A DNA stretch of 64,000 bases from Mytilus californianus (Eukaryota; Mollusca; Bivalvia; Mytilida; Mytilidae). Every line of letters starts with the position of its first letter. Within the stretch, counting starts at the first letter, position 1. The DNA lies in the NCBI RefSeq assembly GCF_021869535.1, contig NW_026262690.1, forward strand, positions 10,837,501 through 10,901,500, written 5' to 3'. Shown piece after piece: positions 31,700 to 44,415 of the stretch. Both the position numbers and the translations under genes were made by a program. The notes below the pieces were generated by a model that was not told where the DNA came from, searched no databases, and saw nothing but the letters and a program-made list of their open reading frames with translations.

Positions 31700-31760
31700 G
31701 ATAAGAAGATGTGGTATAATTGCTTATGAGACAACACTCCACCAGAGACCAAATGACATA
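31700..31760 (-). mobile_element. Penelope-like element tail, outermost end only
   Basis: AAGAAGATGTGGTATAATTG and CACCAGAGACCAAATGACAT: about 60 bp of tail end. Confidence 0.6.
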
Positions 31761-32689
31761 TACATTCTTAATCATTATAAAAACAAATTGAATAAATTAT
31801 ATGGATGTTAAACTCAGATTGATTCTCGGTCGTCTCTTATCGACGTCCATTCTTCAAATCAGTGTTTCCATTCTCAATTTTATTGATCTGAGGCCAAAGT
31901 TTTGAATCGAGGCCTATTTTCTTATTCTCTAAAAGACGTTAATTTGAAACACTATATTTAATTTACCAGAACGAAGTCTGATCTAAGTCTCCTCTAGTCT
32001 TATTAACGCCCAATATAGCCTAAATTTTTTGAACAACATAACAAATAATAGTATCGTGACACATGAACATGAACCACAAAAGAAACAACTTCCCATCTCC
32101 TAAGGAATCAACTTAAGCAAAGTGAAAGGATGGATACGGACCGGTAAATAGAACGAAATACCAGATCATACTGACAAGTCAAACGCTCTTCTGTATTTTT
32201 AAAGTTATGGTGTATATATTCTAGTGATAACTTCTCTTATGTGTGCCACACCATTCTCTCAATTTTAGGCCAGTTTGTGTACAAAAATTTTAATAACACG
32301 CGCACCACCTATTCTTGGCCCTCATCATTTTCTATGGTAATTTTTTTCAATTTCAAGTATTTATGAGGGGGGGGGGTCTATTTACCGTTTTTTACACATC
32401 AGACAGTACTGGTTACCTCATATCTGAGAAACAGTCAATATATGCCCTCCTTTAAAGATTTATTCATACATTTTTGTATTATTCAAAATTATCAGTCAAA
32501 AGGTGTTCTACAAGGACTACCAGCCATTCACCTTTCATTTGATACCTAGATTACCAAAATGTATTCTACATAGTTTGATATTTACACCTGTGCGTCTGAA
32601 CTATTTTGTTTTAAATATGTACTACTTTCCGGTATGTTCTTTTTGACCGGGCCCGATTTCGTGGTGTTACATCTTACAAAGTCTATCTG

Positions 32690-32900
32690 TATTATTTTGC
32701 AAAGAATCCCACTCAAACCGGTGCTAGGGGCCGTCTTATACTTGCAGTGAGGCAAGAGTTTTTTTTTTGCTCCGTGTAAAAGCCTCACTGTGACTTTGAG
32801 ATGAGGAACAGCAATAAAAGCGCTGTTCCTTTGCTTTTTGTGTGTTTTTGGTGTGCATGTACTGATTTGTGTCATGGATCATGGATTACCATTACCCTGT
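32690..32900 (+). repeat. Dispersed hairpin repeat family E, copy 1
   Basis: CCGGTGCTAGGGGCCGTCTT, a poly-T, GCTCCGTGT, then GGAACAGC-AATAAAAGC-GCTGTTCC, an 8-bp perfect stem with AATAAA in the loop. The minus-strand 97-codon ORF here (32582-32875) is spurious. Confidence 0.7.
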
Positions 32901-33544
32901 GTTTTTCTATAATTGTTTTGTTATATTTTGTGGATTGTTCTCTCTTTCTCACTAGGTTCATATTCTTTCACGTAATTTTTTAAAAAGATTTTGTCATTTT
33001 TTAAATACCTGTCGACTAGGTGTAATCATACTGTGTATGAGTAGGGTAATAATGTCTTAATTTGACTGTTACCTTATGTGCTAACACGATTAAAATTTGA
33101 CTCAGCTTGTTAGTCTAGTTCAAAGCAGGTTATATTTCATATTTCATTATCATGTTATAGCCTCAAAATGCATGTAATATCTGGCGCTGGACGATAAGCA
33201 GCAATTAACCAAAATCATTCAATCAAAGTCAAAATTAAAAAAAAAAAATAGTTAACAACATAGCTCATAATTTGAAAATTAAGACATCAAGATCAAGGGT
33301 TCCCATAAACAGTTATTGACTTTGTCATTTATTTAGGAGAAGGGTTACCCATTTTGTATCCGTATCTCTTCTTTAACCCAACAAGATCTTTCATTGAAAT
33401 TTTCTCATAATCTTCACTAATGATAACACTGTGCTCTTCTTATAATTATTTTTTATCTTGATTAGTCTTGCGGTTGCAATTATCGTCGTTAATTTATGTG
33501 GGGCTCTGGGGAGTATAATTTTCTGAAATACTAGCAAATTATTT

Positions 33545-33765
33545 TTGCAAAGAATTCCGCTTAAGCCGGTGCTAGGGGCCGTCTTAAACTTGCAGTGAGG
33601 TTAGAGTTTTTTTTTTGCTCCGTGTTGAGGTCTCACTGTGTCTTTGAGATGAAGAACAGCAATAAAAGCGCTGTTCCTTTGCTTTTTGTATGTTTTGTTG
33701 TTGTGCATTTACTGATTTTGTGTCATGGATGGATACCCCATATCCTTTGTTTTTCTATGATTTAT
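33545..33765 (+). repeat. Dispersed hairpin repeat family E, copy 2
   Basis: Same order as 32690-32900, with the GAACAGC/GCTGTTC stem and AATAAA loop conserved. Confidence 0.7.
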
Positions 33766-35299
33766 ATTTAAGTTTCCGACTGACTCGGGCAAAATTGACC
33801 CTTTTTTAAGGTCACTATTGGTCAAATCTTCACGTATTCAGGTATTTATGCATTTTTTGCTTTCAATTGAGGGGTTTGAAATAACCCCAGACAAGTGCCT
33901 TGGATGCACCAAATTTATTAAGTGTTATTTTTACAATGTGAGCATAGCTGACGGCTTTACAGTTTTAAAAGTAGCGAGGTCTAAACTGTTTCGTGTCAGT
34001 TAAAATTGGTATTTGCTTATTACATTTAATATGGTTGTTTGCAACCATGAAGTCAACAAGTCCAGAAAAGAGGCTTCGATGAGAAAAACTAAGAACTAAC
34101 TAGAGAAATAAAAAAAGGACTTCAATAAGAAGGGCTTAGAATTGGACATCGAATCGGAATCTGACTTTAATATGACATCAGATTGAACTATGGTTTTAGG
34201 AACAGACGTCGATTGGAGATTAAGCCGAGTCCAACATTATACACTAGTAAATTGGTAAAGTTTCAAGTATATTAGAATGTAGTTGGCACTGCAGTCAAGT
34301 TATTATTCATGACTATAGTGTGTGATAAACATTTTGTGAGGGAATTCGATGTTTGCTATACCACGGTTCATTTCAACGCACTTTATGACAATATCACTAT
34401 ACCAATCAGAATGAATTTTTTTGCAGTGTTTTAAGAAATGATTTTACTTTCAAATTGTATCCATGTATTATTTGTGAAACATTAAATGTTTTAAAAGGGC
34501 GAATTTTCTGTATAAAGTCAATAATTATGTAGACTTTGAAGCCCAAACTTTCTATTGCCTTAAATACGCAAATGAAAGATCCGAAAACTATACCAATACA
34601 GAACGACATGTTTTTGAAATAATAACAAAAGTTTTGGTTGACAAATTTTTATTCTTTTTTTTTGCAAAAAATGAACTTAAAATATCTATCATTTTCTCCC
34701 TACTCAGTTTACCCCCATTACCTATTATGATGTGGACCTGTCATTGTTATTGAATCTCACGCAATTTGATTGGATTAAGTTATTATTAGTTTACCTGCAA
34801 ACTGTTTATTTTTTTCATACACGTATATGAATAAATCAGAACATGCATGAATGTATACAGTAACTTAATTGACCTTCGTGCTGGACACTGGGCGAGTCCA
34901 TATTATTTTTTATCAATTGTCACTTCTTATATTTTCACAAAATTTTCCACATACAGAGTAGATAAATTATTTTTTAAAAGCATATTCCGGAGAAAAAAGA
35001 GAAAGTTTACAAATTAGACGTTTTATTCCATTAAACAAGTCATTTTTCGAAAGAGAAATGCTGAAATACATTTTACGCACGGCTACGCCAGGTAAAATTA
35101 TGGTTTATCTTAACAAATTTTTTTTTTCAGTATCATTATAATGTTATAATTACAATTAATCCCAAACAAAAGTAGTCAGTAGATAAAGTCAAAATATGTC
35201 CGATCTGCCTAATTCTGGACATCAAAATTCAATACGATCGTTTTAAGGTCAATTTTGTCTACCTCACAAAATCTTGATAGGCATTTATAGTGTGCATTC
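33766..35299. other. Unassigned AT-rich sequence
   Basis: About 1.5 kb with only short, unsupported ORFs (33818-34003 plus; 34406-34609 minus). No known repeat recognised. Confidence 0.4.
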
Positions 35300-35784
35300 A
35301 ATAGACAACTTTCGAGTTCGTTGCATTTCCGTCAAAAACTTTGGTTTTAGTGAACATCATTCGTGCGTTTAGGGGCGTCGTCACTTCCGTTCCTATGTTG
35401 AGCGAGTAGTTGGAAAAATATAATGCTAAATTGCACGAATCATTCGGAAAATTAAATTCCTATAATTGATATTCAGCACTGCTGTCATTAGGGAATTGTG
35501 ATTAAGTACCTACGGAACAAATATTATTTCTAGTTTAACCTGCATAATGACGATCACAAAGACGCTTGATGAACTTTAATTGAGCAGGAATACAGGCGAT
35601 TAGACTGGTACCCGGCCGTTATTGAAAATCTTGACAATATTTGTATATTCCGAAGGCATACTGGATATTTTACGGAGGGAACCAACCTAACAGGCGATCC
35701 CCTCTATCTGGTAAATGACGTCACAAAGGCGCACACAATTGACGAACTTTTCCCGTGAAGGACATAACTCGAAAGTGGTCTATT
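35300..35784. mobile_element. 485-bp MITE
   Basis: Terminal inverted repeats AATAGACAACTTTCGAGTT and (complement) AATAGACCACTTTCGAGTT, 18 of 19 matching. GC is richer than the flanks and there is no ORF. Confidence 0.75.
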
Positions 35785-36679
35785 AGTTATAATTCCTTTA
35801 TAAATTCTCTATATATTTCATACTTTTATTCCTGTAAAGCGCATTTGTGTTATTTGATGAAAATTGGTGGTATGATTGGAATTTCCATTATTGTATTCCT
35901 ACGTTTATTTTTTTAACTTTTACATTGACACGCGTATAGAAATTAATAGACTTGCGATTTTAATTCTTTTCTTCTTAATTGCATTTAATGTCCACACCAA
36001 TAACGATATTGCGAGTAAAATTATAGATAGAGACTTTCCGGCATTTTTGTTATCCTAATAAGAATAGCATCAACAGCACTAATGTTTAAGGATTGATTGC
36101 TCACCATTATTATTTGGAATCTCCATAAACTCCTCTGTTATGTTGAACCATTTTTGGCACCTTTGAAAAACATTAACGAAAAACATGATATTAATGGACT
36201 AACACTAAATATAAATTCAAAAAAGCGTTTTTTACATGATCTATGAAAAAACATATTAAGTTAAATTTGGACAAATTGCATCTGTAAGTTCATTGTAAAA
36301 TCATAGTAAACCTAAGGTAAATAAAAAAAACAACCAAATTTTGATAGTCAATTAAATAACAAAAATAATTCTATATCAATATCTATATTATACAGTAATA
36401 AAAAGGATACCTCATGCAGATTGATAAATTGTGTGCCAGATATCTTTTTTTGAACATAAAAACATTGTTATTTGCACAACTTATACGCAAATTGCTGCCA
36501 AGTTATATAACGAACATATCTTGATTTGGACGGTTGATTTGGCCCGTGTTTGGATTGATTTTTTCTGCGATTGTGTCGGGAAATTGATGACAGCATTTGT
36601 TAGTTGCCAGATAATTTAAAAATTGTTAATATTTCTCTGCAGCTGTGTTCTACAATGCAGTTGTATCATGAACGACATT
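35785..36679. other. Unassigned sequence
   Basis: Short plus ORFs (35876-36058, 36431-36619) lack domains or splice context. Confidence 0.35.
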
Positions 36680-36850
36680 TGGCAAAGAATTCCGCTTGGA
36701 TCGTCTTAGACATGCAGTGACACGATAGTTTTTTGCTCCATGTTTAAGACCTCAATATTACCCAAATGCAGAAGAGTAATAAAACATTGTTCTTTTGCTT
36801 TTGGTGTTTTGTACTGTTTTTTAATATGGCTTACTTACGATGTACATGTA
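36680..36850 (+). repeat. Dispersed hairpin repeat family E, copy 3 (diverged)
   Basis: GGCAAAGAATTCCGCTTGGA, GTCTTAGACATGCAGTGA and a decayed hairpin with AATAAAA. It ends in a 30-bp sequence (36821-36850) that recurs at 40431-40460. Confidence 0.6.
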
Positions 36851-36892
36851 GTCATTTAGTGCCGTGAATTGATAGTAATGTACTGTTTTTGT

Positions 36893-37505
36893 CTCGCCTG
36901 CGACTAAAGTCGCGGAAAGCGAGACATAGGGATTGCTTTTCCGGCGACAACGGCTCCGGCTCCGGCTTTGGCGTCAACAATTGTTAAGTTTTCTGCTCAA
37001 GTTAGTTTGATATGAACTACTTGTGATAGATCATTGATAATTACAATGAAGTTGCATTACTATCAGGACATATCAGTTTGACGACTATTTCGAGGCCCTG
37101 TCCCCCTTAGTCATGGTCCAGTGACTTTGAATTAATAAGCAATTTTCAATGTTAAGTTTTCTGCTTAAGTTAGATTGATAGGAACTACTTGTGATATATC
37201 ATTGATATTTACTATGAAGTTGCATTACTATCAGAATATATCAGTTTGACGACTATTTCGAGGCCCTGCCCCCGAAGTCATGGTCCAGTGATTTGAATTA
37301 ATAAGCAATTTTCAATGTTAAGTTTTCTGCTTAAGTTAGTTTGATAGGATCTACTGGTGATAGATCATTGATATTTTGTATGAAGTCGCATTACTATCAG
37401 TACATATCAGATTGACAACTATTTTGAGGCCGTGGCCCCTAGGACATGGTCCAGTGACTTCCATCAGATTGTCTTTTTCTGAATGTACTGCCGACAGGCG
37501 AGATA
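36893..37505. mobile_element. TIR element with three internal ~167-bp tandem units
   Basis: Ends GTCTCGCCTGCGAC and (complement) ATCTCGCCTGTCGGC are inverted. Inside, GTTAAGTTTTCTGC recurs near 36983, 37151 and 37317 with ATTGATA...GAAGTTGCATTACTATCAG blocks. The type is known to me from many molluscan sequences; superfamily uncertain. Confidence 0.65.
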
Positions 37506-40430
37506 TATATAGATATAGGAAGATGTGGTATGAGTGCCAATGAGACAACTCTCCATCGAAGTTACAATTTATAAAAGTAAACCATTATAGGTCAAGGTAC
37601 GGCCTTCAACACGGAGCATTGGCTCACACCGAACAGCAAGCTATAAAGGGCCCCAAAAATTACTAGTGTAAAACCATTCAAACGGAAAAACCAACGATCT
37701 AATCTATATAAAAACTAGAAACGAGAAACACGTATGAACTACATAAACATACGACAACTACTGTAATCAGATTCCTGACTTAGGACAGGTGCAAACATTT
37801 GCAGCGGGATTAAACGTTTTAATGGTACCAAACCTTCTCCCTTTTCTGAAACAATAGTATAACATCACAACATAGAAAAAGACACTATAAAATATCAATT
37901 GGAAGGCTTAACTCAATCAAAAAACGTAAATTAACACACAATGAACGAATAAATTTGACCTGTGACACCTGAATGCAAATACACAGTTAATAAAAAATTA
38001 CAAGGGATAAATAATTAAAGTCAAAAGTAAAAAAACAGGTTTAAACAAAGTTAAAGTATGATATCACTGTGAAATTTCAAACAATTTATAGAAAATCATC
38101 ACTTTTGAAGAATACTGCGTCATATTATACACAGGTAAATGAAAATAATTTTGTTGTTAAGTATACTTCTTCTTCTGTGTGTATAAAATCTTCCGTTTAA
38201 GAATACCAAGAAATTTCTTTAATATCAATAAAACTAATCTAACACTTGGTACATATGGGGTGAATATCAACAATAAAAATATAAAATTAGTGCTAGATAT
38301 AACTTCCTGTACAGGTCCAAGAACAGCATCTAAGGAAAAATGAAATAATTTTGATGTTCATAGTACGAAGAAGTGAAAATTTGTAGTAATTAAATACCAA
38401 TTAATCAAAGCTGGTATATAGACAAGATCCATGTTAACATTAAATAACAAAAAAGCATTACAAATAGTATCAACAGGTCAAATTAAAAAGAAAGTACGAT
38501 TTGAGAGTACTCGCAGTTACTGACTGCTAGTTAAAAGCCAAAACAATTAATAATAAAAAATCATGCATCAGAGACTAAAATCAACTAAAATACATCCCAG
38601 GAATTTAGTATTTTAACGTCATGAACAGTCAAAGAAGACATGACTTGTGCGATGCCAAAAATAAATGTATCGACAGGTAGTAGGATAGTTAGGAGTGACT
38701 TCTTTATAGATAAAAATGAACGTGTGTGTGTCTCTATACACCCCGTTTGAAAAGAAAATACAAATTTAGTTATGTTTTAATTTGCTAATGACAAAATCGA
38801 TATTAGTGCCAATGTAAACTATATTCAGAGATCTAATTACAACATTGGTACGATAACCCTTACTAATAAGTTTGTTTAAAGGTTCGATGAGTTTATATGG
38901 ATCACATAATGATTTCCGCGCTTTAAGTACAATATTACCATAAAATTTAGGATGTGAAATACCATTTTTAATAAGTTTTCTACAGATACAGCCAAATTTA
39001 CTAATCTTTGTATCTATGAAAGAATTTAGTAAAAGTTTTAAGTAATTTATCCCTGACTTAATAATTTACCAGTGATGCATTGATTTCGTTCGTTAAAATC
39101 TATGACATCACTACACACACGGGCATACCGAACGAGTTGGGATATATAAACACCGTATGATGGAGCCAAAGGCACATCGCCGTCTAAAAAAGGAAAATTA
39201 ACAATAGGGAATGAAAAATCGTCTCTTTTGTCGTAAATTTTAGTATGGAGTTTCCCTTTAGAAATTGAAATGTCTAAATCTAGAAAAGGACAACTGCTGC
39301 TGTTTATGTTAGATTTAGTTAAAGTATTTTCTTTGGGGTAAATTTCGGTAGTATATTTAGAGAACTCTGGATTATTTAACGAAAAAATATAATCCAGATA
39401 ACGGTAGGTATTGTTGAATGTATCAACCAAATGTAACAATGATGTGTCTCTACTGAGTTTGGTCATAAACTGAGATTCATAGCAATACAGAAATAAATCT
39501 GCTATTAAAGGGGCGCAGTTAGTGCCCATAGGAATACCTACTACCCGACGATACACTTTATCGCCGGAAGTACATATATATTATCTAGGAGAAAATTTAA
39601 AGCTTCAATCATATCCTCACATTTCAAGTAAGTGTATCTAGCATACTTTCTTTTTTCGTCACAGAAAAAGGCTTTAAACGAGTTACAGCAAATAAATTTA
39701 CAATGAGATTTTTCGAAAGACCATTTTATTAAATATGAAAATTTTTTCTTTATTTTATTGTGTGGAAGTGTAGTGTAGAGAGTAGAAAAATCATAACTGT
39801 CAACAGAACCAAAAGGACCATCAGAAGCATGTATTTTATCTAAAACCTCTAAAGAATTTTTAACACCCCAAAAATAATTAATACCATTATTTTCATAAGC
39901 TTTATTACAAAAGTTAATAACCAGTTCTTTGATAGTAGTAAGGGAGGTAGTAAGAAGCACTGATATATTAGTAGTAGAACACTTACTAGATGCGGAGATG
40001 AAACGGAATTTAAATGTTTTTTTGTGTAATTTCGGTAACCAGTACATGGTAGGGACTTTCAAATGTTCGGAAGAGGCTTTAAGCTGGGTAGTGGCAGTGA
40101 TATGCTTGTTAACGATTTGACTCTCAGTGGTGCGTACGGACCTGAATGTAGAGGAATTGATAATTTCGTTTTGAAGAACTTCCGTGAAGTATATGCGTCA
40201 TACTACTACTACTACATTGGCTGCCTTGTCTGCCGGTACGAACACAAACCGCTCTGCGAGTACTTGGAGTTTATTTTTTATTCTAGAAATGGGAATATCA
40301 TGGACCCTATTATTAATTGCAGAATTGTTTTCAAAATGAGATATTCGAATATTAACAGTATTCATAATTTTATTCAAATAACTGTCTAGAGATTTTTTTT
40401 GTCACAGATATCTCTGTGTCAAAAGTTTAT
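37506..40430 (-). mobile_element. Penelope-like retroelement with most of the RT and full tail (subtype 1)
   Basis: Reading minus from 40400: a ERFVFVPADKAANVVVV segment (N-terminal Penelope-like motif), then frame 40062-39541 with YWLPKLHKKTFKFRFI and motif A YDFSTLYTTLPHNK. Frame 39556-39047 follows with motif B GIPMGTNCAPLIADLFLYCY. Motif C reads YLDYIF, so the second catalytic Asp of YLDD is Tyr. Two or more frameshifts and this substitution mean an inactive copy. The 3' UTR (38760-37506) ends in the complement of AAGATGTGGTATGAGTGCC, which is the sequence of the short tails found across the window. It is flanked, with the 36893 element, by a 30-bp direct repeat. Confidence 0.85.
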
Positions 40431-40529
40431 TTAATATGGCTTACTTACGATGTACATGTAATTGACAGTATTCCTATAATGACGTGGTAAATTGATACAG
40501 ACATTCTCTGGAAAATAAATTACAATAAT

Positions 40530-41870
40530 ATAAAAATAAGGTGATGTTGTATGATTGCCAATCAGACAACTATCCAAAAAAGTTCAAATGAAGTGGGTGT
40601 AACCAATTAAAGGCAACTGAACGGCCTTCAACAACGACAAAAACTCATACAGTATTGTCGGCTATGAAAGGCTCCGACATGAAAAATATGAAACAATTCA
40701 ATTGAGAAAACTCACGGCCTAATCTACAAGAAAACAACTTACGAAAAACAAATATGACAGGCATTAACCAACGACAACCACGGAACTACTCAGTTGAAAA
40801 GGACTTAACTGATCAGATCGACACAAAGCATAAAATATCTAACGAAAATACAGATGGCAGCGTATCTATACACTCCACAACACATAAGAGTAAAGATCTG
40901 AGAGTACTCGCATTTACTGACAGCTAGTTCCAAGCCAATAAAAACTAATAAAAAATGCATGTATCTAAGAATAAAATATCAATCAGTTACTGTACACATC
41001 CAACATCCAATGAATTTAGTGTAAAGACGTCATTAACAATCAGAGAAAAACATGACCTTGTGCTATGCCAACATATAGGTATTATCGACAAATTGTAGTA
41101 CCGTGAATGTGCATACATATGTGTATGACAATACTATTTAGTATGGTTTTAATTTACTGATAAACAAATCAATATTTATACCAATAAAAATAATATTCAA
41201 AGATCTGATTACAGTGTTGAATTGGTAACATTTTTGAATAAGTTAAATTAAAGGATTGATAAGTTTACCCGGATCGTTTCTAAATTTCCGGGCTCGGTAA
41301 ACAACATCCCTATAAAAATGAGGATGTTGTATTCCGTTTGAAATAAGTTTTCTACAGGTACAGCCAAATTTGCAAATCTTTATATTCATGGAAGAATTTA
41401 GTAAAGGTTTTAAGAAATTTGTGGTAATGGAATCATTGATCTTATAATTTACCAGTTATACATTGATAACGCTAATTGAATTCCAAAACGTCACTACAGA
41501 CACGGGCAAAGCGGACGAGTTGTGATATATAGACACCGCAAGACGGTGTCAAAATAACATCACCGTCCAAGAAAGGAAATTTAACAATAGGGAAAGAAAA
41601 TCCGTACCTTTTGTTGTAAATTTTTGTGTAGAGTTTCTCGTGTCAAACTGATATATCTAAATCTAGAAAATGACAGTTATTGCTGGTAATATTTGATTTA
41701 TTTAAAGTAAGTTCCTTTGGGTATATTTCGGCAGTATATTTAGAGAATTCTTGATTATTTAACAAACAAATATCACCAAGATAACGATAAGTTTGTTTCA
41801 TGTGTTTGTTTGTAAAATGAAAGAAGGTATTAGGGATAGCAGGAGTCTCTCCTAACGGTGTAAAATTCTT
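40530..41870 (-). mobile_element. Penelope-like retroelement, degraded RT and tail (subtype 1)
   Basis: The minus strand from about 41860 gives RT remnants (RYLGDICLLNN in place of YLDD, FLDLDISV, FPIVKFPFLDGDV, GVYISQLVRFARVC) with stops and frameshifts. The 3' UTR follows, ending at 40530 in the complement of GGTGATGTTGTATGATTGCC. It is a separate, more decayed insertion than its neighbour. Confidence 0.8.
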
Positions 41871-42513
41871 TCGATTCGAGACAGTAACGTTAACAAAATC
41901 TTAGATAAATAAAAGAAGAAAAATAATCTACTAACATAAAAGCAAAAAGACACAAATTTCGCTATTCAGAATGATGGTGTTCATAAAAAATGCTTTAAGT
42001 TTAGTTTTTTTTTCAGAAACAAAAATAAGTGATTCATCAATTAACAATAGAAAGAACAAAAATGACCTCAACAAGAACATCTTTATAATTTGGAACTAAA
42101 ACTTCATCGTGTTAAGACCTTGGTTTTGCATTCTAAAGGAATTGAAATGATTATTTGATGCGAAAGGTTAAAAATAAAATTTGTGATTCATTTTAACTCT
42201 TCTGTGTCTTATTACTGCAAAAGAAAGAGTAAACTGAAAGAAAATCAAACTGTTCACAAGGTTTGAAAAACATAATAAATAACAAACGTGAAAATATAGA
42301 AACATCAAAGCTCATAATCCTTCGTCTCTCAATTCCTATCCAATATGCCTTTATATCTTAACAGACGAGCTGCGAACGTGGTTACTGATATATTCACAAA
42401 TCAGACTGTCGCTATATATATATTTCAATTATTTAAATGTTCGAATTCAGTATTAATGAAAACCTTATTCTAACTTGTAAAGCTATAATGAATAAAATAA
42501 AGTTAAGACTCAC

Positions 42514-42604
42514 CAGAAATGCTGCTGTACATCGCGGTATCAGCTGTTTTAGTAACTACAAACTTTCGATGATTGGCACTATAAACTTCAGATGATGTTT
42601 GCAT
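42514..42604 (-). CDS. Candidate 5' exon, unknown gene (possibly the receptor)
   Basis: ATG at 42604 preceded by an in-frame stop, 30 codons (MQTSSEVYSANHRKFVVTKT...), then a strong donor CTG/gtgagt. It ends in phase 1, as the receptor exon at 31642 requires. There is no signal peptide and the intervening domain start is lacking, so assignment to the receptor is speculative. Confidence 0.25.
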
Positions 42605-42639
42605 AATGCATAGTTCACATTGTTATGCACCCAATAGAA

Positions 42640-43450
42640 ATTACGTCCATGACACTTCTGTGTACTCAGCGTTAGATTTATGTGCTATTGTGTTCAAAAT
42701 TTGATTTTCGGTTAGGTTTGTTGACAGGCCGATAATTACTTTGATAGTGATATCATGGAGGATACGGATAGAAAAATATCATTCTTGTTTTTTTTTATAC
42801 TGACCTTATCAGCAAGAACATCAAGCGAGCCTGTTAGGTCGAGCTGTTTTTGAGCTAATGAGATCCGTATAAAAAAATAAATGTCATCTTTCTTATTATC
42901 GGCAATTTGTCTTAACAATATGTTTCTAGGGGGTGTGGTTATGACATAACTCGAAGAATTGAAAAAATACTCTTTTTATGCGTACAAAACGTTATAATAT
43001 ATTTTTCGGTTGTAGGAATGAAGTTACCACCGTAAAAGTCGCTTTCATTTCTTTGATAAATTGACCCGGGTGAACATGAAAAAAGTGATGTTGCTGCATG
43101 CCTAATATTTCGAGTATCACATCCTATCAGCGATCTAGAATAATATTTAGCAGAGGATCAAAGTGAATATGTACAAACTGCCGATAAATCTAGATCTTTT
43201 TAAATATGTTCAAAATATGTCCACTATTATCTTGACTGGTTCATTCAGAGCATTAAATAAATTAAAACAAACATCAAAAGAAAAAAAATATACTTAACCT
43301 GATACTAAATTGAGAATTCCATTTGTAAATATTTATTTCATTATTATTATGTTATTTTAATTTCTAGTTTTCCCCCGTTTTATTACATGACATTTATCCC
43401 GTCCTCTTTTCCTCTGTTGTGACATTTCCGAATGCAACGTATTACTGCAT
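42640..43450. other. Unassigned, with a possible minus-strand exon at 42805 to about 42950
   Basis: A minus frame reads NILLRQIADNKKDDIYFF...SLDVLADK and ends at a donor-like AAG/gtcagt at 42805. No family recognised; the acceptor is weak. Confidence 0.25.
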
Positions 43451-43454
43451 TTTT

Positions 43455-43740
43455 ACTTGCAATGATTAACACAGTGGGTGTCATTATTGGAACCGGAACT
43501 ACTTCACCCTTACGAAGCACCTATGTTTAACCCCAGTTTTTTGGAAAGGTTATCGTTGCTGAATCTTTAGTTTTCTCTGTAATGTTTTGTTATTGTTGTT
43601 AGTCTTTTCGTAGTATTCATTGTTAACCATGGTTTTGTCTTTTTTCATTGGATTAATGAGTTTTGTTTCATTGGATTAATGAGTTTTGTTTCATTGGATT
43701 AATGAGATTTGTTTCATTGGATTAATGAGTTTTGTTTAGA
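43455..43740 (+). repeat. Family B copy with a 23-bp tandem
   Basis: GTGGGTGTCATTATTGGAAC and CCTTACGAAGCACC match family B. At 43647-43737 TTCATTGGATTAATGAGTTTTG is repeated about 4 times. Confidence 0.65.
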
Positions 43741-43883
43741 ACCCTGGTATCTTCTCTCTCATTTTAATGATTTTTCGAAATTAATAATCAATGGCGTATA
43801 AGAAATATTGAAAGTAGGAATCACATAACTTCTAACAGAATGAATTTTTTCACGACAAGGTAAACATCTTTAGTTATGTATAA

Positions 43884-44100
43884 AATGAAATTGAGAATGG
43901 CAACGGGGAATGTGTCAAAGAGATAACAAACCGACAAAAGAGAAAAAACAGCCCAAGACAACCAATGGGTCTTCAAAACAGTGAGAAAATCCCGCACCCG
44001 GAGGCGGGCTTCAGCTGGCCCCTAAACAAAAATGTATACTAGTTCAAAGAAAAAAGACGTCACAATAAACTCCGAAACATATAAATGAACCAAATGTAAT
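43884..44100 (-). mobile_element. Penelope-like element tail (subtype 2)
   Basis: GGGGAATGTGTCAAAGAGA, CACCCGGAGGCGGGCTTCAG and CCCCTAAACAAAAATGTATAC: same end as the copies at 11155 and 26116. Confidence 0.75.
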
Positions 44101-44214
44101 AATGTTATAATGCCCATAAATAAAACGTGACTTCTCAAATATTGGATTGTCGAGATTAAAACTGGAATCATACGCGTTTTAATGGTCTTTCAGTTGAAAA
44201 TTAACGTACTATGT

Positions 44215-44415
44215 TTTGTTATTAAATAGACCGTTAGTTTTCTCAATTAAATTGTTTCATATTTTTCATGTCGGTGCCTTTTATAGCCGACTATACGGTT
44301 TGTCTCATTGTTGAAGGCTATACGGCTGCCTATAATTGCTTACATCCACTTTATTTGAATTTTGGTGGATAGTTATCTCATTGGTAATCATACCACATCT
44401 CCTTTTTTTTATACT
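44215..44415 (+). mobile_element. Penelope-like element tail (subtype 1)
   Basis: GACCGTTAGTTTTCTCAATT, CTTTTATAGCCGACTATACG and GTTATCTCATTGGTAATCAT end a plus-orientation tail. Confidence 0.75.
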
